The notes: generated from the letters alone by a model not told the origin. A stretch of 64,000 nt of DNA from Gillisia sp. UBA3175 (GCA_002364325.1 DEXV01000003.1:721229-785228), one strand, 5' to 3'; counted from the stretch's first letter, positions 1 through 9,583 are shown. Made by a program: numbers and translations.

Positions 1-58
1 TTTTTGATACTGCCATCCAGGTGGCTCTCAAAACGTAATCTATGGTTTTTTCCTTCAT
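1..58 (-). CDS. MarR-type transcriptional regulator, N-terminal fragment (cut by window edge)
   Basis: Reading leftwards from an ATG at 58, the 19 visible codons give MKEKTIDYVLRATWMAVSK. This matches my memory of the N-terminus of a MarR-family winged-helix regulator common in marine Flavobacteriaceae, but the DNA-binding domain lies outside the window. The gene follows the acyl-CoA ligase on the same strand, separated by a terminator and its own palindromic promoter region, so it is probably transcribed separately. Family assignment is inference from a very short stretch. Confidence 0.6.
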   Translation of the reverse strand, partial: MKEKTIDYVLRATWMAVSK

Positions 59-90
59 AAGTTAATTAGAATGAACCCAAAGTTATGAAA

Positions 91-114
91 ATTTATTATG
101 CGCGCATAATAAAT
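91..114. promoter_or_regulatory. 24-bp perfect palindrome, likely operator of the adjacent MarR-type gene
   Basis: Bases 91-102 (ATTTATTATGCG) are the exact reverse complement of 103-114. The centre is GC-rich (GCGCGC) in an AT-rich setting, unlike a terminator, since there is no loop and no T-tract. It lies 33 bases upstream of the MarR-type start codon. MarR dimers bind palindromes of this size and usually repress their own promoter, so autoregulation is the natural inference. Confidence 0.6.
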
Positions 115-167
115 GAAGAGGAAATTTACATGTATATACTCATTTACCTAAATTTACTTTAATTACA

Positions 168-196
168 TAAAAAAACTCTCCTTTAGGGGAGAGTTT
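168..196 (-). terminator. Rho-independent terminator after the acyl-CoA ligase gene
   Basis: Stem AAACTCTCC (173-181) pairs with GGAGAGTTT (188-196) around a six-base loop. On the minus strand it is followed by a T-run (A-run at 168-175). It lies 30 bases beyond the ligase stop codon. Confidence 0.8.
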
Positions 197-226
197 AACA
201 ATAACTTAATGATAATGATGCTAATA

Positions 227-2002
227 CTATCTTTCATAGATAGTATTATATAGATCCATATATCTTTCTTTTATATTTCTACGCTTTAATTTCATTGTAG
301 GAGTTAGCTGGTCGTTCTCTATATTCCATACTTCCGGAGTGAGCTCAAATTTCTTGATCTTCTCCCAATGGCCAAATTTTTCATTGTAAAAATCTACTTC
401 TTCTTGGATGCGTTTTATGACTTCAGGATTTTTAACGATCTCCTCATTTGTTTTCCCGATATTCAAATTCTTTCTGTTCGCCCATTCCTCTACAAATTCA
501 AAATTTGGCTGAATTAAAGCTGCAGGCATTTTTTCTCCTTCTCCAATAACCATGATCTGTTCTATAAAACGTGATTGTTTCATAGTATTTTCAATTAACT
601 GCGGTGCCACATATTTTCCACCAGAGGTCTTGAACATTTCCTTTTTTCTATCGGTGATCTTTAGGAAGCCTTCAGAATCTAACTCACCAATATCACCAGT
701 ATGGAACCATCCATCTGCATCAATCTCCTCGTCGGTTTTTTCTTTATCCTTATAATAACCTAACATCAAGTTTGGTCCTTTTGTAAGAATCTCTCCGTCT
801 TCAGCAATTTTTACTTCAACATTATCAATCACCCTTCCAACGGTACCAATTTTAAATCCATTGTTTTTCTGTGCGTTCACTGCTACAACTGGAGAAGTTT
901 CGGTTAAACCATAGCCTTCCATGATAGGAATTTGTGCAGCGGCAAATACTCTAGTTAATCGAGGCTGTAATGCAGCACTTCCAGATACAATTAATTCTAT
1001 ATTTCCGCCCAAACCTTCTTTCCATTTAGAAAAAATGAGTTTTCTAGCTAAACTTAATTGCATTTCATACCACCAGCCATTAGCTCCGTAAGGTTCATAT
1101 TGTAATCCTAATTCTACCGCCCAATAAAATAATTTTTGCTTAATTCCTGTTAAAGCAGTTCCCTTGGCAATAATCTTATCGTAAACTTTTTCAATTAAAC
1201 GAGGCACTGCAGTGATCACGTGGGGATGTACTTCTTTTAAGTTATCGCTTAATTTATCTATAGATTCAGCAAAATAAACAGAAACACTATAATATTGATA
1301 TAGGTAAGAGATCATTCTCTCAAAAATATGACAGATAGGTAAAAAGCTTAGTGCAACAAATTTTCCAGTTTCAAATGGAACTCTAGGAGCACTGTTAAGT
1401 ACATCACTCACAATATTCTTATGAGATAGCATTACACCTTTAGGCCTCCCGGTTGTACCAGAAGTGTATATTAAAGTAGCCAAATCATCTTCGGTTACCG
1501 CATCTTTCAAGGCTTCAACTTGGTCTTGATTACCTTCATCCTGTCCAAGATCTAAGATCTCACTCCAATGCTTACTGCCTTTTATGGCATCAAAAGAATA
1601 AACCTCTTTAAGCTTTGTATTATGTTTTATGGCGTTAACCTTATCTAAAACCTCTTGATCTGAAACAAAACAGTAAGTTGCCTCACTATGATTTAAAACA
1701 TATTCATAATCCTCTTGAGAAATAGTAGGATATATTGGTACGTTTTGAGCTCCAAGCTGTAATATTCCAATATCCATCACATTCCATTCGGTTCTGTTAC
1801 TGGAAGAGATAAGTGCAATTTTATCATTTGCTTTTACTCCAAGCCGAAGTAAACCTCTACTTGCTGCATTCGCTTTGTTAATATATTGTTTGGTAGATAA
1901 AGCTTCCCAAGTGCCATTATATTTGGTAACTAATGCTTTCTCTAAAGGATGATTCTCCATTTGAAAGTATGGAAAATCAAAAAGGCGTTTAATTTCGGTC
2001 AT
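227..2002 (-). CDS. Long-chain fatty acid--CoA ligase (AMP-forming)
   Basis: A 591-residue member of the ANL adenylate-forming superfamily, which activates fatty acids to acyl-AMP and then acyl-CoA. Visible motifs are the P-loop-like YTSGTTGRPKGV (residues 179-190), GYGLTET (363-369), GWFHTGD (431-437), the hinge/CoA region DRKKEMFKTSGGKYVAP (451-467) and a C-terminal TPTMKLKRR carrying the likely catalytic lysine. Length and motif spacing fit the FadD15/long-chain ACS branch found in Bacteroidota. No signal peptide or membrane segment is evident, so it is a cytosolic or peripheral enzyme. It sits in its own unit: a terminator for purL precedes it, another follows it, and a MarR-type gene lies just downstream, which may respond to fatty or aromatic acids. 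Chain-length preference cannot be read from sequence. Confidence 0.9.
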   Translation of the reverse strand: MTEIKRLFDFPYFQMENHPLEKALVTKYNGTWEALSTKQYINKANAASRGLLRLGVKANDKIALISSSNRTEWNVMDIGILQLGAQNVPIYPTISQEDYEYVLNHSEATYCFVSDQEVLDKVNAIKHNTKLKEVYSFDAIKGSKHWSEILDLGQDEGNQDQVEALKDAVTEDDLATLIYTSGTTGRPKGVMLSHKNIVSDVLNSAPRVPFETGKFVALSFLPICHIFERMISYLYQYYSVSVYFAESIDKLSDNLKEVHPHVITAVPRLIEKVYDKIIAKGTALTGIKQKLFYWAVELGLQYEPYGANGWWYEMQLSLARKLIFSKWKEGLGGNIELIVSGSAALQPRLTRVFAAAQIPIMEGYGLTETSPVVAVNAQKNNGFKIGTVGRVIDNVEVKIAEDGEILTKGPNLMLGYYKDKEKTDEEIDADGWFHTGDIGELDSEGFLKITDRKKEMFKTSGGKYVAPQLIENTMKQSRFIEQIMVIGEGEKMPAALIQPNFEFVEEWANRKNLNIGKTNEEIVKNPEVIKRIQEEVDFYNEKFGHWEKIKKFELTPEVWNIENDQLTPTMKLKRRNIKERYMDLYNTIYER

Positions 2003-2064
2003 GTGTTTGGATAAGATATTCCTTGCAAAATAGCAAAATTGTGATCTATTTCAAATGAATATCA

Positions 2065-2097
2065 CAAAAAAGAAGGGAAATTTCACCTTCCCTTCTT
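2065..2097 (-). terminator. Rho-independent terminator after purL
   Basis: Stem AAGAAGGGAA (2070-2079) pairs with TTCCCTTCTT (2088-2097) around an eight-base loop, with an A-run at 2066-2070 giving T residues on the minus-strand transcript. It lies 25 bases past the purL stop. Confidence 0.8.
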
Positions 2098-2121
2098 AAA
2101 AATTGATAATTTATTCAATTT

Positions 2122-5100
2122 CTATTTCTCTTTCAACCAGCTATTAGCATTTAAAAACCCTTCTAACCAAGGACTTACTTCATCTTTACGGTCTTTAGGA
2201 TAGTATGCCCAATTCCAGGAAAAAGTAGATCGTTCTAGGTGTGGCATCATCACTAAATGCCTTCCGGTAGTGTCGGTAAGCATGGCGGTATTAAAATGTG
2301 AACCATTTGGGTTGGCTGGATATTCTTCATATCCATATTTCCCTACGATGTTATATTTAGCTTCTTCATAAGGAAAACTGAATTTTCCTTCTCCATGAGC
2401 TGCCCAAATCCCTAATTTGCTTCCTTCCAAACTAGAAAGCATTATAGAGTTGTTCTCCTGAATTTCTACGGAAGTAAAATTACATTCAAATTTATTAGAT
2501 CTATTATGAAGCATTTTTGGTTTTTGGTCATGCTCTGGATTAATAAGTCCTAATTCTATGAATAATTGGCATCCATTACAAACTCCTAAGGATAACGTGT
2601 CTTCTCTTTCGAAAAAATTATCTAAAGCTGATTTTGCTTTTTCGTTATATAAAAATGCCCCGGCCCAACCTTTAGCGCTTCCTAATACATCTGAATTTGA
2701 GAAACCTCCAACTGCGGCAATAAACTGGATTTCCTCCAAATTCTCACGACCCGAAATTAGATCTGTCATATGCACATCTTTTACATCGAAACCTGCAAGA
2801 TACATAGCTCGAGCCATTTCCCGCTCGCTATTAGAACCTTTCTCTCGAATGATGGCTGCTTTTATTCTTGGTTTTCCTTCTTCGATCACGGGAATTTTAC
2901 CAGTGAAATTTTGGGGAAATTTAAATTCTAATGGCTGATTCTTATAGTTATTAAAACGTCGCGTCGCATGATCTGTTCCGCTTTGTTTCTTGTCTAGCAT
3001 AAATGAAGTATTATACCAAATATCTCTATACGTAGGAATGTCAAAATCGAATAAATCACTTCCGTTAATTACTGAAACTATGTCTCCTTTAGTAGGCTCT
3101 CCAATTTTATGGAATTCTATATTATTTTCATTTAAAATAGCTTCAACTGAAGCATCTTTTGTTTGAAAAACAATTCCGCAGTTCTCGTTAAAAAGAAGTT
3201 TTACTGAATCTTCTTCGTTTAAAGAAGTAAGATCTAAAGTTGCTCCTTGATTAACTTCAGCAAAACACATTTCCATTAAAGTGGTAATTAAACCACCCGA
3301 GGCCACATCATGACCTGCGAGAATTTTACCTTCAGCAATTAAATTTTGAATTGTATTAAAGGTAGAAATGAAGATTTGAGAGTTTAAAATAGTAGGAGCT
3401 TCCGTACCAATTTTATTGTGGGTTTGCGCAAAAGAACTTCCGCCTAATTTGAAGGAATCTTGCGACATATTGATGTAATATATATTACCTCCTGGCTGCA
3501 GTACAGGCTCTACAACTTTAGTTATATCCTTACAATGTCCGGCTGCAGAAATTATAACCGTTCCAGGAGAGATCACCTCACTACCATCTTTATTATATTT
3601 TTGCTTCATAGATAAGGAATCCTTACCAGTTGGTACATTAATCCCTAACTCTATCGCAAAATCTGAAACTCCCTGTACTGCTTCATAAAGTCTTGCATCT
3701 TCCCCTTCATTATTGCAAGGCCACATCCAGTTTGCAGATAGCGATACAGATTTTAATCCTTGTTCCAATGGAGCCCAAATAATATTAGTAAGTGCCTCTG
3801 CAATAGAATTTCTAGACCCTGCAACAGGATCTATCAAGGCAGAAATAGGGGAGTGCCCAAGGGAAGTTGCAACTCCTTCTTTTCCATTATAATCTAATGC
3901 CATTACACCACAATTGTTAAGCGGTAATTGTAAGGCACCAGCGGTTTGTTGTTTTGCAACTCTTCCGGTAACGCATCTGTCCACCTTGTTGGTTAACCAA
4001 TCTTTACATGCTACAGCCTCCAATTGTAATACTTGTTCTATGTATTGGTAGATTTCATCTGAAGAATAACTTAACTCTTCATAGTTTCTATTCACAGTAG
4101 AATCTGTCATGATGGTTTTTGGAGAACTGCCAAACATATCTTCCAAATTAAAATCCATTGGTTTCTCACCATTGCTCTTGCTTTGGAAAATAAAAGTATG
4201 ATCCTCTGTAACCTCACCTACATTATACATAGGAGCTCTTTCCCGATCGGAAATTCGTTGAAGAATATCCAAATCTTTTTCAGGAATAATTAATCCCATA
4301 CGTTCCTGAGACTCATTTCCTATAATTTCTTTTGCTGAAAGCGTAGGATCGCCAACAGGTAATTTATCCAGATCTATATTCCCACCGGTTTCTTCCACCA
4401 ACTCGCTTAAGCAATTCAAGTGCCCACCTGCTCCATGATCATGTATAGAAACAATAGGATTGGTTTCGCTCTCAACCATTCCTCGAATAGCATTGGCAGC
4501 TCGTTTTTGCATTTCTGGATTGGCACGTTGTACTGCATTTAATTCTATACCACTGCTAAATTCTCCGGTGTCTGCAGAAGAAACAGCTGCGCCACCCATT
4601 CCAATTCTATAATTATCACCACCAAGTACAACTATTTTATCACCTTTTTTAGGCACATCTTTAATAGCCTGATCTGCTTTTCCATAACCAATACCACCGG
4701 AAAGCATGATCACCTTATCATATCCTAAAAATCGATTCTCCTCGGCATGTTCAAAGGTTAATACTGAGCCAGTGATAAGCGGCTGTCCAAATTTATTTCC
4801 AAAATCTGAAGCTCCATTAGAAGCTTTTATCAGAATATCCATTGGAGTTTGGTACAACCATTTGCGCTCTTTAGTTCCATTTTCCCATTCCTTTGTATCG
4901 TCAAGTCTGGAGTATGAAGTCATGTAAACCGCCGTTCCGGCCAAAGGTAGAGACCCTTTTCCTCCTGCGAGTCTATCTCTAATTTCACCACCACTTCCTG
5001 TTGCAGCACCATTAAAAGGCTCTACCGTTGTTGGGAAGTTATGTGTTTCAGCTTTGATGGAGATTACAGAGTCAAAATCTGATGTTTTATAAAAATCGGG

Positions 5101-5787
5101 TTTGTCTGCAGTTTTCGGAGCAAATTGCTCTACTCGCGGTCCTTTAACAAAAGCTACATTGTCTTTATAGGCAGAAACAATTCCATTTGGATTTACTTCT
5201 GAAGTCTTTCTAATCAATTTAAATAGCGAAGATGGTTTTTCTATTCCATCTATCACAAAAGTACCGTTGAAGATCTTATGTCTGCAATGCTCTGAATTTA
5301 CCTGAGAGAATCCAAAAACTTCAGAATCTGTAAGAGGTCGTTCTAATTTTTTTGAAAGTTCTTCTAAATATTGAACTTCTTCACTATTTAGCGCAAGTCC
5401 TTCTTGCTTATTAAAAGCATAGATATCTTTAATTTTTAAAACAGGTTGCGGCTCAGTCCTAACCGTAAATATTTCCTGATCTAATCCTTCAAACCTTTGA
5501 GATAACATAGGATCGAAATCATGAAAATGAGAATCTACTTTCAAGAATTCTTCAATTCTAATTATCCCTGGAATACCCATGGTTTGGGTGATCTCTACAG
5601 CATTGGTACTCCATGGAGAGACCATTGCGGCTCGTGGACCAACAAAAAAATCTGCCAAAGCAGATTTGTTAAGTAGTTGGGCGTCGCCAAAAAGCCAGTC
5701 TAATTTTGATATGTTTTGAGCGGAAAGGGAAGAGTGCGTTTGCACTGCATAAACCTTTGAGGTTTGGGTTCCGAAGAATAGGATCAT
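2122..5787 (-). CDS. purL: Phosphoribosylformylglycinamidine synthase, single-chain form
   Basis: This 1221-residue enzyme catalyses the fourth step of purine synthesis, converting FGAR, glutamine and ATP to FGAM. It is the long fused form, with an N-terminal PurS-like part, two AIRS-like synthetase halves (ETHNFPT and GSGGEIRD motifs in the first) and a C-terminal class I glutaminase. The glutaminase shows the nucleophile motif GVCNGCQ (residues 1068-1074, Cys1070), HGEG near 1131 and PHLER near 1182. Length is usual for the gammaproteobacterial/Bacteroidota type; the split PurS/PurL/PurQ form is absent. It is monocistronic, with a terminator downstream and a TAnnTTTG-like -7 box (TATTTTTG, complement 5818-5825) upstream. 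purB, another purine gene, lies at 41.1 kb but not in the same operon. Confidence 0.97.
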   Translation of the reverse strand: MILFFGTQTSKVYAVQTHSSLSAQNISKLDWLFGDAQLLNKSALADFFVGPRAAMVSPWSTNAVEITQTMGIPGIIRIEEFLKVDSHFHDFDPMLSQRFEGLDQEIFTVRTEPQPVLKIKDIYAFNKQEGLALNSEEVQYLEELSKKLERPLTDSEVFGFSQVNSEHCRHKIFNGTFVIDGIEKPSSLFKLIRKTSEVNPNGIVSAYKDNVAFVKGPRVEQFAPKTADKPDFYKTSDFDSVISIKAETHNFPTTVEPFNGAATGSGGEIRDRLAGGKGSLPLAGTAVYMTSYSRLDDTKEWENGTKERKWLYQTPMDILIKASNGASDFGNKFGQPLITGSVLTFEHAEENRFLGYDKVIMLSGGIGYGKADQAIKDVPKKGDKIVVLGGDNYRIGMGGAAVSSADTGEFSSGIELNAVQRANPEMQKRAANAIRGMVESETNPIVSIHDHGAGGHLNCLSELVEETGGNIDLDKLPVGDPTLSAKEIIGNESQERMGLIIPEKDLDILQRISDRERAPMYNVGEVTEDHTFIFQSKSNGEKPMDFNLEDMFGSSPKTIMTDSTVNRNYEELSYSSDEIYQYIEQVLQLEAVACKDWLTNKVDRCVTGRVAKQQTAGALQLPLNNCGVMALDYNGKEGVATSLGHSPISALIDPVAGSRNSIAEALTNIIWAPLEQGLKSVSLSANWMWPCNNEGEDARLYEAVQGVSDFAIELGINVPTGKDSLSMKQKYNKDGSEVISPGTVIISAAGHCKDITKVVEPVLQPGGNIYYINMSQDSFKLGGSSFAQTHNKIGTEAPTILNSQIFISTFNTIQNLIAEGKILAGHDVASGGLITTLMEMCFAEVNQGATLDLTSLNEEDSVKLLFNENCGIVFQTKDASVEAILNENNIEFHKIGEPTKGDIVSVINGSDLFDFDIPTYRDIWYNTSFMLDKKQSGTDHATRRFNNYKNQPLEFKFPQNFTGKIPVIEEGKPRIKAAIIREKGSNSEREMARAMYLAGFDVKDVHMTDLISGRENLEEIQFIAAVGGFSNSDVLGSAKGWAGAFLYNEKAKSALDNFFEREDTLSLGVCNGCQLFIELGLINPEHDQKPKMLHNRSNKFECNFTSVEIQENNSIMLSSLEGSKLGIWAAHGEGKFSFPYEEAKYNIVGKYGYEEYPANPNGSHFNTAMLTDTTGRHLVMMPHLERSTFSWNWAYYPKDRKDEVSPWLEGFLNANSWLKEK

Positions 5788-5930
5788 TCTAAGCTATTTT
5801 GTGTGTTGTTGTGAGCACAAAAATAACTTTTTTAGATAGAATTGTTAGCCTAAAATTAAATTATTACAAGTACATTATTGACAAATCCTTACTCAAAAGT
5901 TCTAAGTATATTGTAATTAAATGAGTATGA

Positions 5931-6707
5931 TTACCATCTATTTTCTGCCTTGGGGCCACCCCAAATAATAGTTGCTAAATATGGATTGTCAATAAATGGG
6001 TTTCGGTTTCCCTGAGCTTTAAAAATGATCTCATTTCGCTGAATTTCAATTGCAGAAATGGGATCTTGTGCATTCCATTTCAAAAAAAGATCAATATTTC
6101 CAACAGATTCGAAATCTTCGTTATACCTTAAATTTAAATAAAAGATCATTCTGGAAACATCGCCTATCCATTCATCTCCGGGATACCAAGAATTATTAGA
6201 CACCAATTTGTATTTTCCATTCCCTGATGTAAAGCGATAATTCTTTCTCTGAGCATTAATTTTAATATCAGCAGTTCTTAAATGATGAAGGTCTGCTTCT
6301 GCAGTATTCTCGATAAAAGAGCGAGGGTAAGTATGCTCTGTATTAAAGGTTTGAGGTTTGTAATTATTGCTGTTGGAATAAAATTCCCTTTTATCTCGAC
6401 TTTCTCCTGAGTAGATCAATAAAACTTTTTTAGGATTCGAGGGGTCTTCATCTGCTAAATATAAAAACTGATGTCTTTGGTAATATTCTAAAAATCGACT
6501 GTGCTTGGCAATAGTGGTAATTGCCAAATCTTCTTTTAGATCATTTCCTTGGAGGCTAAAATCTACATTGTTATAATAAGAAAAAAGTTCAGTAGGGATA
6601 TTTAGTTCTTCAACATTCTCAAGTGCGATTTCTACATTTCTATTTTCAGTTTTGCACCCTAAAAAAAACAGAAAGGAAAACAGCAGACAAAATACCCTAA
6701 TGCCCAT
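5931..6707 (-). CDS. Secreted endonuclease I family nuclease (lipoprotein)
   Basis: A 258-residue protein with an N-terminal hydrophobic segment ending in a lipobox (FFLGC, Cys18), so it is predicted to be exported and lipid-anchored. The central NTEHTYPRSF motif and the following DLHHLR stretch match the His-Me finger of the endonuclease I/EndA family (PF04231), which degrades DNA outside the cytoplasm. The start codon lies 10 bases after the RsmB-like gene, so the two are probably co-transcribed, although their functions are unrelated. A likely role is use of external DNA as nutrient, but that is inference. There is no obvious truncation. Confidence 0.8.
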   Translation of the reverse strand: MGIRVFCLLFSFLFFLGCKTENRNVEIALENVEELNIPTELFSYYNNVDFSLQGNDLKEDLAITTIAKHSRFLEYYQRHQFLYLADEDPSNPKKVLLIYSGESRDKREFYSNSNNYKPQTFNTEHTYPRSFIENTAEADLHHLRTADIKINAQRKNYRFTSGNGKYKLVSNNSWYPGDEWIGDVSRMIFYLNLRYNEDFESVGNIDLFLKWNAQDPISAIEIQRNEIIFKAQGNRNPFIDNPYLATIIWGGPKAENRW

Positions 6708-6717
6708 TTCTTAGATC

Positions 6718-7929
6718 CTAATTTTTCTGAAGAAGTGCCATGTAAAATCCGTCATATCCAGATTCAGAGGATAATAATTTCTTGTCTTTTACCAATTTAA
6801 AATCTTTCCCATGCTCACTGGCAAGAAACTTTTCAACCTGTTCTTGATTTTCTGAAGGTAAAATAGAACATGTGGCATAAACCATTTTCCCTCCGGGTTT
6901 TACAATTCTGGAATAGGTGTCAAGGATTTCTACTTGAGTTTTCTTGATATTGTCAATAAACTCTGGTTGCAGTTTCCATTTGGCATCTGGGTTTCTACTT
7001 AGAACGCCCAATCCGCTGCAAGGAGCATCAATTAAAACTCTATCTGCAGTTCCATAAAGCTTCTTTATCACTTTGGTAGTGTCTATTGCTCTAGGATCTA
7101 TATTATGAGCGTGTGCTCTTTTTGCACGTCTTTTAAGTTCTTTTAATTTATTCTCATAAATATCGGTTGCTATTATCTGACCTTTATTTTCCATCAAGGC
7201 AGCGATGTGAAGGGTTTTTCCACCTGCACCTGCGCAAGTATCTACCACTCTCATTCCCGGCTTAACATCTAAAAATTCAGCTACTAATTGAGAATTAGCA
7301 TCCTGAACCTCAAAAAATCCTTTTTTAAAGGCTTCAGTTTTAAACACGTTAGATCTCTCCTCCAATTGTAAGGCATAAGGATATCCTTTAACAGGTTCAG
7401 CTTTTATACCTTCATCATTTAAAACACTTCTCAAGTTATCTCGAGTGGTATTTAATGTATTTACTCTAAGAACTACTGGAGCTTGTTCATTTAAAGCATG
7501 GATCTCTTTTTCCCATACTTTTTCACCTAATTCTTTAACACCCAATTCATCCAACCAATCTGGAACAGATTCACGATATTTTCTAATTTTACTTAGTTCA
7601 TCAAACTTTCCTTTTATCTTTCTGCTAGGAGTTGGTTCAATTTGTTTCCAATCTGGTAAGGTAACTCCTCTTAAAGTGGCCCAAACTGCGAACACTCTAA
7701 ATAAGTTCTCTCTGGAATATGGTTCTTTTACTTCAGCAATTTCTGTATACAAACGTTTCCAACGTACAATCTCGTAAACGGTTTCTGCAATAAAACTTCT
7801 ATCTCTGGAACCCCATCGCTTATCACGTTTTAGTGTTTTTTCAATTACTTTATCGGCGTAATTACCTTCATTAAAGATGTCAGAAAGTGCATCAATAACT
7901 GCAAAGACTAAATTTCGGTGTAAGCGCAT
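6718..7929 (-). CDS. RsmB/NOP-family RNA m5C methyltransferase
   Basis: A 403-residue SAM-dependent methyltransferase of the NOL1/NOP2/Sun group. The SAM-binding segment is VVDTCAGAGGKTLHIAAL. The two cysteines that act in m5C chemistry are visible in DAPCSGLG and in VYATCSILPSENQEQV. The N-terminal part is helical and NusB-like, as in RsmB (16S rRNA C967), and no PUA domain is evident. The exact target, 16S rRNA C967 or another site, cannot be fixed. A -7 box TACCTTTG (complement 7948-7955) lies just upstream of the ATG. The endonuclease I gene follows after 10 bases. Confidence 0.88.
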   Translation of the reverse strand: MRLHRNLVFAVIDALSDIFNEGNYADKVIEKTLKRDKRWGSRDRSFIAETVYEIVRWKRLYTEIAEVKEPYSRENLFRVFAVWATLRGVTLPDWKQIEPTPSRKIKGKFDELSKIRKYRESVPDWLDELGVKELGEKVWEKEIHALNEQAPVVLRVNTLNTTRDNLRSVLNDEGIKAEPVKGYPYALQLEERSNVFKTEAFKKGFFEVQDANSQLVAEFLDVKPGMRVVDTCAGAGGKTLHIAALMENKGQIIATDIYENKLKELKRRAKRAHAHNIDPRAIDTTKVIKKLYGTADRVLIDAPCSGLGVLSRNPDAKWKLQPEFIDNIKKTQVEILDTYSRIVKPGGKMVYATCSILPSENQEQVEKFLASEHGKDFKLVKDKKLLSSESGYDGFYMALLQKN

Positions 7930-7947
7930 AGTTTAATTTTAAGGTGG

Positions 7948-7986
7948 CAAAGGTACTCAATTTTGACGGCGATTATTTTATATTTG
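7948..7986. promoter_or_regulatory. Divergent -7 promoter boxes between the RsmB-like gene and the Ycf48-like gene
   Basis: On the minus strand TACCTTTG lies at 7948-7955, 19 bases before the methyltransferase ATG. On the plus strand TATATTTG lies at 7979-7986, 17 bases before the lipoprotein ATG. Both match the Bacteroidota TAnnTTTG -7 consensus, but neither has a well-spaced TTTG -33 box. Confidence 0.5.
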
Positions 7987-8002
7987 ATTCAAAATCTTAT
8001 TC

Positions 8003-9046
8003 ATGAAACTATTTTACTGTTTATCCTTCCTTTTTATTGTTGGTTGTAACTCCCAAATGAAGAAAAAAGCACCTACTTATTTTACAGGTGTTGAAATTGA
8101 AACTATTCTGGAAGATTCTATTAGTGTTCGAGCAATCGAATTAATGGGGCCTAATTTGGCATTTGCAGCTAATAATGGTAAATACGGAATGTATGATCCT
8201 GCAAAAAAGGTCTGGAAAACTAGCACTCAAAAATTTGATAGTATAACACCCGAATTTAGAGCAGTTGCGAGTACAAATTTAGATTTTTTTATGATAAGTG
8301 TTGGAAATCCGGCGTTGTTATATAAAACAGGGGATTCTGGTAGCATGGAACTAGTTTACAAGGAAGAGAACGAAAAGGTGTTTTATGATGCCATGTCTTT
8401 TTGGAATGATTCCGAAGGGATCGCGATGGGCGATCCAACAGATAATTGTCTATCTATTATAGTTACGAGAGATGCTGGGAAAACCTGGATTAAAATAGCC
8501 TGTGATAAATTACCTACTTCGGCACAAGGTGAGGCGGCGTTTGCAGCAAGCAATTCTAACATTGCGATTCAAGGAAATAAAACATGGATCCTTTCTGGTG
8601 GAATGAAATCACGCATATTTTATTCGCCAGATAAGGCGAAGACATGGGAGGTTTTTGAGACCCCAATAATTCAAGGTGCTGCAACTACCGGAGGGTATAG
8701 TCTAGATTTTTATAATGAAAACACTGGGTTTATTATAGGTGGAGATTACACAAAACCAACAGACAATCAATCCAATAAAGCATTAACTAAAGACGGTGGA
8801 AGAACATGGGAATTGGTTGCGGTAGGCGAGGAGCCAGGTTACAAAAGCAGTGTTCGTTATGTGCCAGGTAAAAACGCAAAAGAACTTGTAGCAGTTGGAT
8901 TCACAGGAATAAGCTATTCAAAGGACGGAGGAAATAAATGGAAACTAATATCTGAAGAAGGATTTTTTACCATTCGCTTTCTAAACGATTCTATAGCATA
9001 TGCCGCAGGGAAAAATAGAATTGCAAAGCTTAAGTTTGTGAAATAA
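8003..9046 (+). CDS. Ycf48/BNR-repeat lipoprotein (sialidase-like beta-propeller)
   Basis: A 347-residue protein with a signal peptide and lipobox (LFIVGC, Cys15). Repeated Asp-box-like segments are visible (RDAGKTW, SPDKAKTW, TKDGGRTW, SKDGGNKW), the hallmark of BNR/Ycf48 beta-propellers. Bacteroidota homologues are often named oxidoreductase without basis. There is no catalytic Arg triad to support sialidase activity, so a binding or assembly role at the outer membrane or periplasm is more likely. It is a single plus-strand gene flanked by minus-strand units. Confidence 0.75.
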   Translation: MKLFYCLSFLFIVGCNSQMKKKAPTYFTGVEIETILEDSISVRAIELMGPNLAFAANNGKYGMYDPAKKVWKTSTQKFDSITPEFRAVASTNLDFFMISVGNPALLYKTGDSGSMELVYKEENEKVFYDAMSFWNDSEGIAMGDPTDNCLSIIVTRDAGKTWIKIACDKLPTSAQGEAAFAASNSNIAIQGNKTWILSGGMKSRIFYSPDKAKTWEVFETPIIQGAATTGGYSLDFYNENTGFIIGGDYTKPTDNQSNKALTKDGGRTWELVAVGEEPGYKSSVRYVPGKNAKELVAVGFTGISYSKDGGNKWKLISEEGFFTIRFLNDSIAYAAGKNRIAKLKFVK

Positions 9047-9062
9047 GATTCGATATAAAACA

Positions 9063-9095
9063 AGATATCCGGATCGTAAGACCCGGAATATCTTT
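9063..9095 (+). terminator. Probable hairpin terminator downstream of the Ycf48-like gene
   Basis: AGATATCCGG and CCGGAATATCT form an imperfect stem (one bulge) beginning 18 bases after the stop at 9046. The following T-run is weak (TCTTTA), so termination efficiency is uncertain. It may also serve the converging minus-strand operon. Confidence 0.45.
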
Positions 9096-9130
9096 AACTA
9101 ACCAACCAAAAAACTAATTATAAACACATT

Positions 9131-9583
9131 TTACTTTTTATTTCTTTCCGCCTCTTTACGCTCTCTATATTCCTTGAGTAGTTTCTTATTAAAGTCAGAT
9201 TCAAGCTTATGAAGCTTGATAATTTCTTTTGCTGAAATTATTTTTTTAAGATCTGAAAACAGTTGTTTTTTAATTAAATATTCTTGATTTTCAATTTCCT
9301 GAAAATCAAGAAGCAGCTTTTCAGCCTCCTTCTCTGTAAGTGAAGTGATATTTTCAATTTCGGAATGCTCTCTTTCATGTAAGTCTGATCTCTGACATTC
9401 ATATTTATTATAAATAGGCCAGAACTTTTGAGCCAGCTCTGCATCCATAGTCATTTCTTGAGTAATAAAAGCCACCTTTAAAGCCTTTATGCGCTCTCTA
9501 TGGTTATTTCTATCCTTACTCTCCTGTGCGTGAACAGCAGAGAAAGAAATAAATAGTATGAATAGTAATATTATTCTTTTCAT
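9131..9583 (-). CDS. Small periplasmic Spy/CpxP-like protein linked to an ECF sigma factor
   Basis: A 150-residue protein with a clear signal peptide (cut after AVHA, about residue 19) and a highly charged, all-helical mature part rich in Lys, Glu and Leu. Such proteins in Flavobacteriaceae are commonly found next to sigma factors and are labelled sensors of ECF sigma factors; they resemble Spy/CpxP chaperones or metal sensors in size and composition. No LTxxQ motif or metal-binding cluster is visible, so metal binding is unsupported. It is the last gene of a three-gene operon, 3 bases after the membrane protein. A role as periplasmic sensor is inference from context. Confidence 0.6.
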   Translation of the reverse strand: MKRIILLFILFISFSAVHAQESKDRNNHRERIKALKVAFITQEMTMDAELAQKFWPIYNKYECQRSDLHEREHSEIENITSLTEKEAEKLLLDFQEIENQEYLIKKQLFSDLKKIISAKEIIKLHKLESDFNKKLLKEYRERKEAERNKK

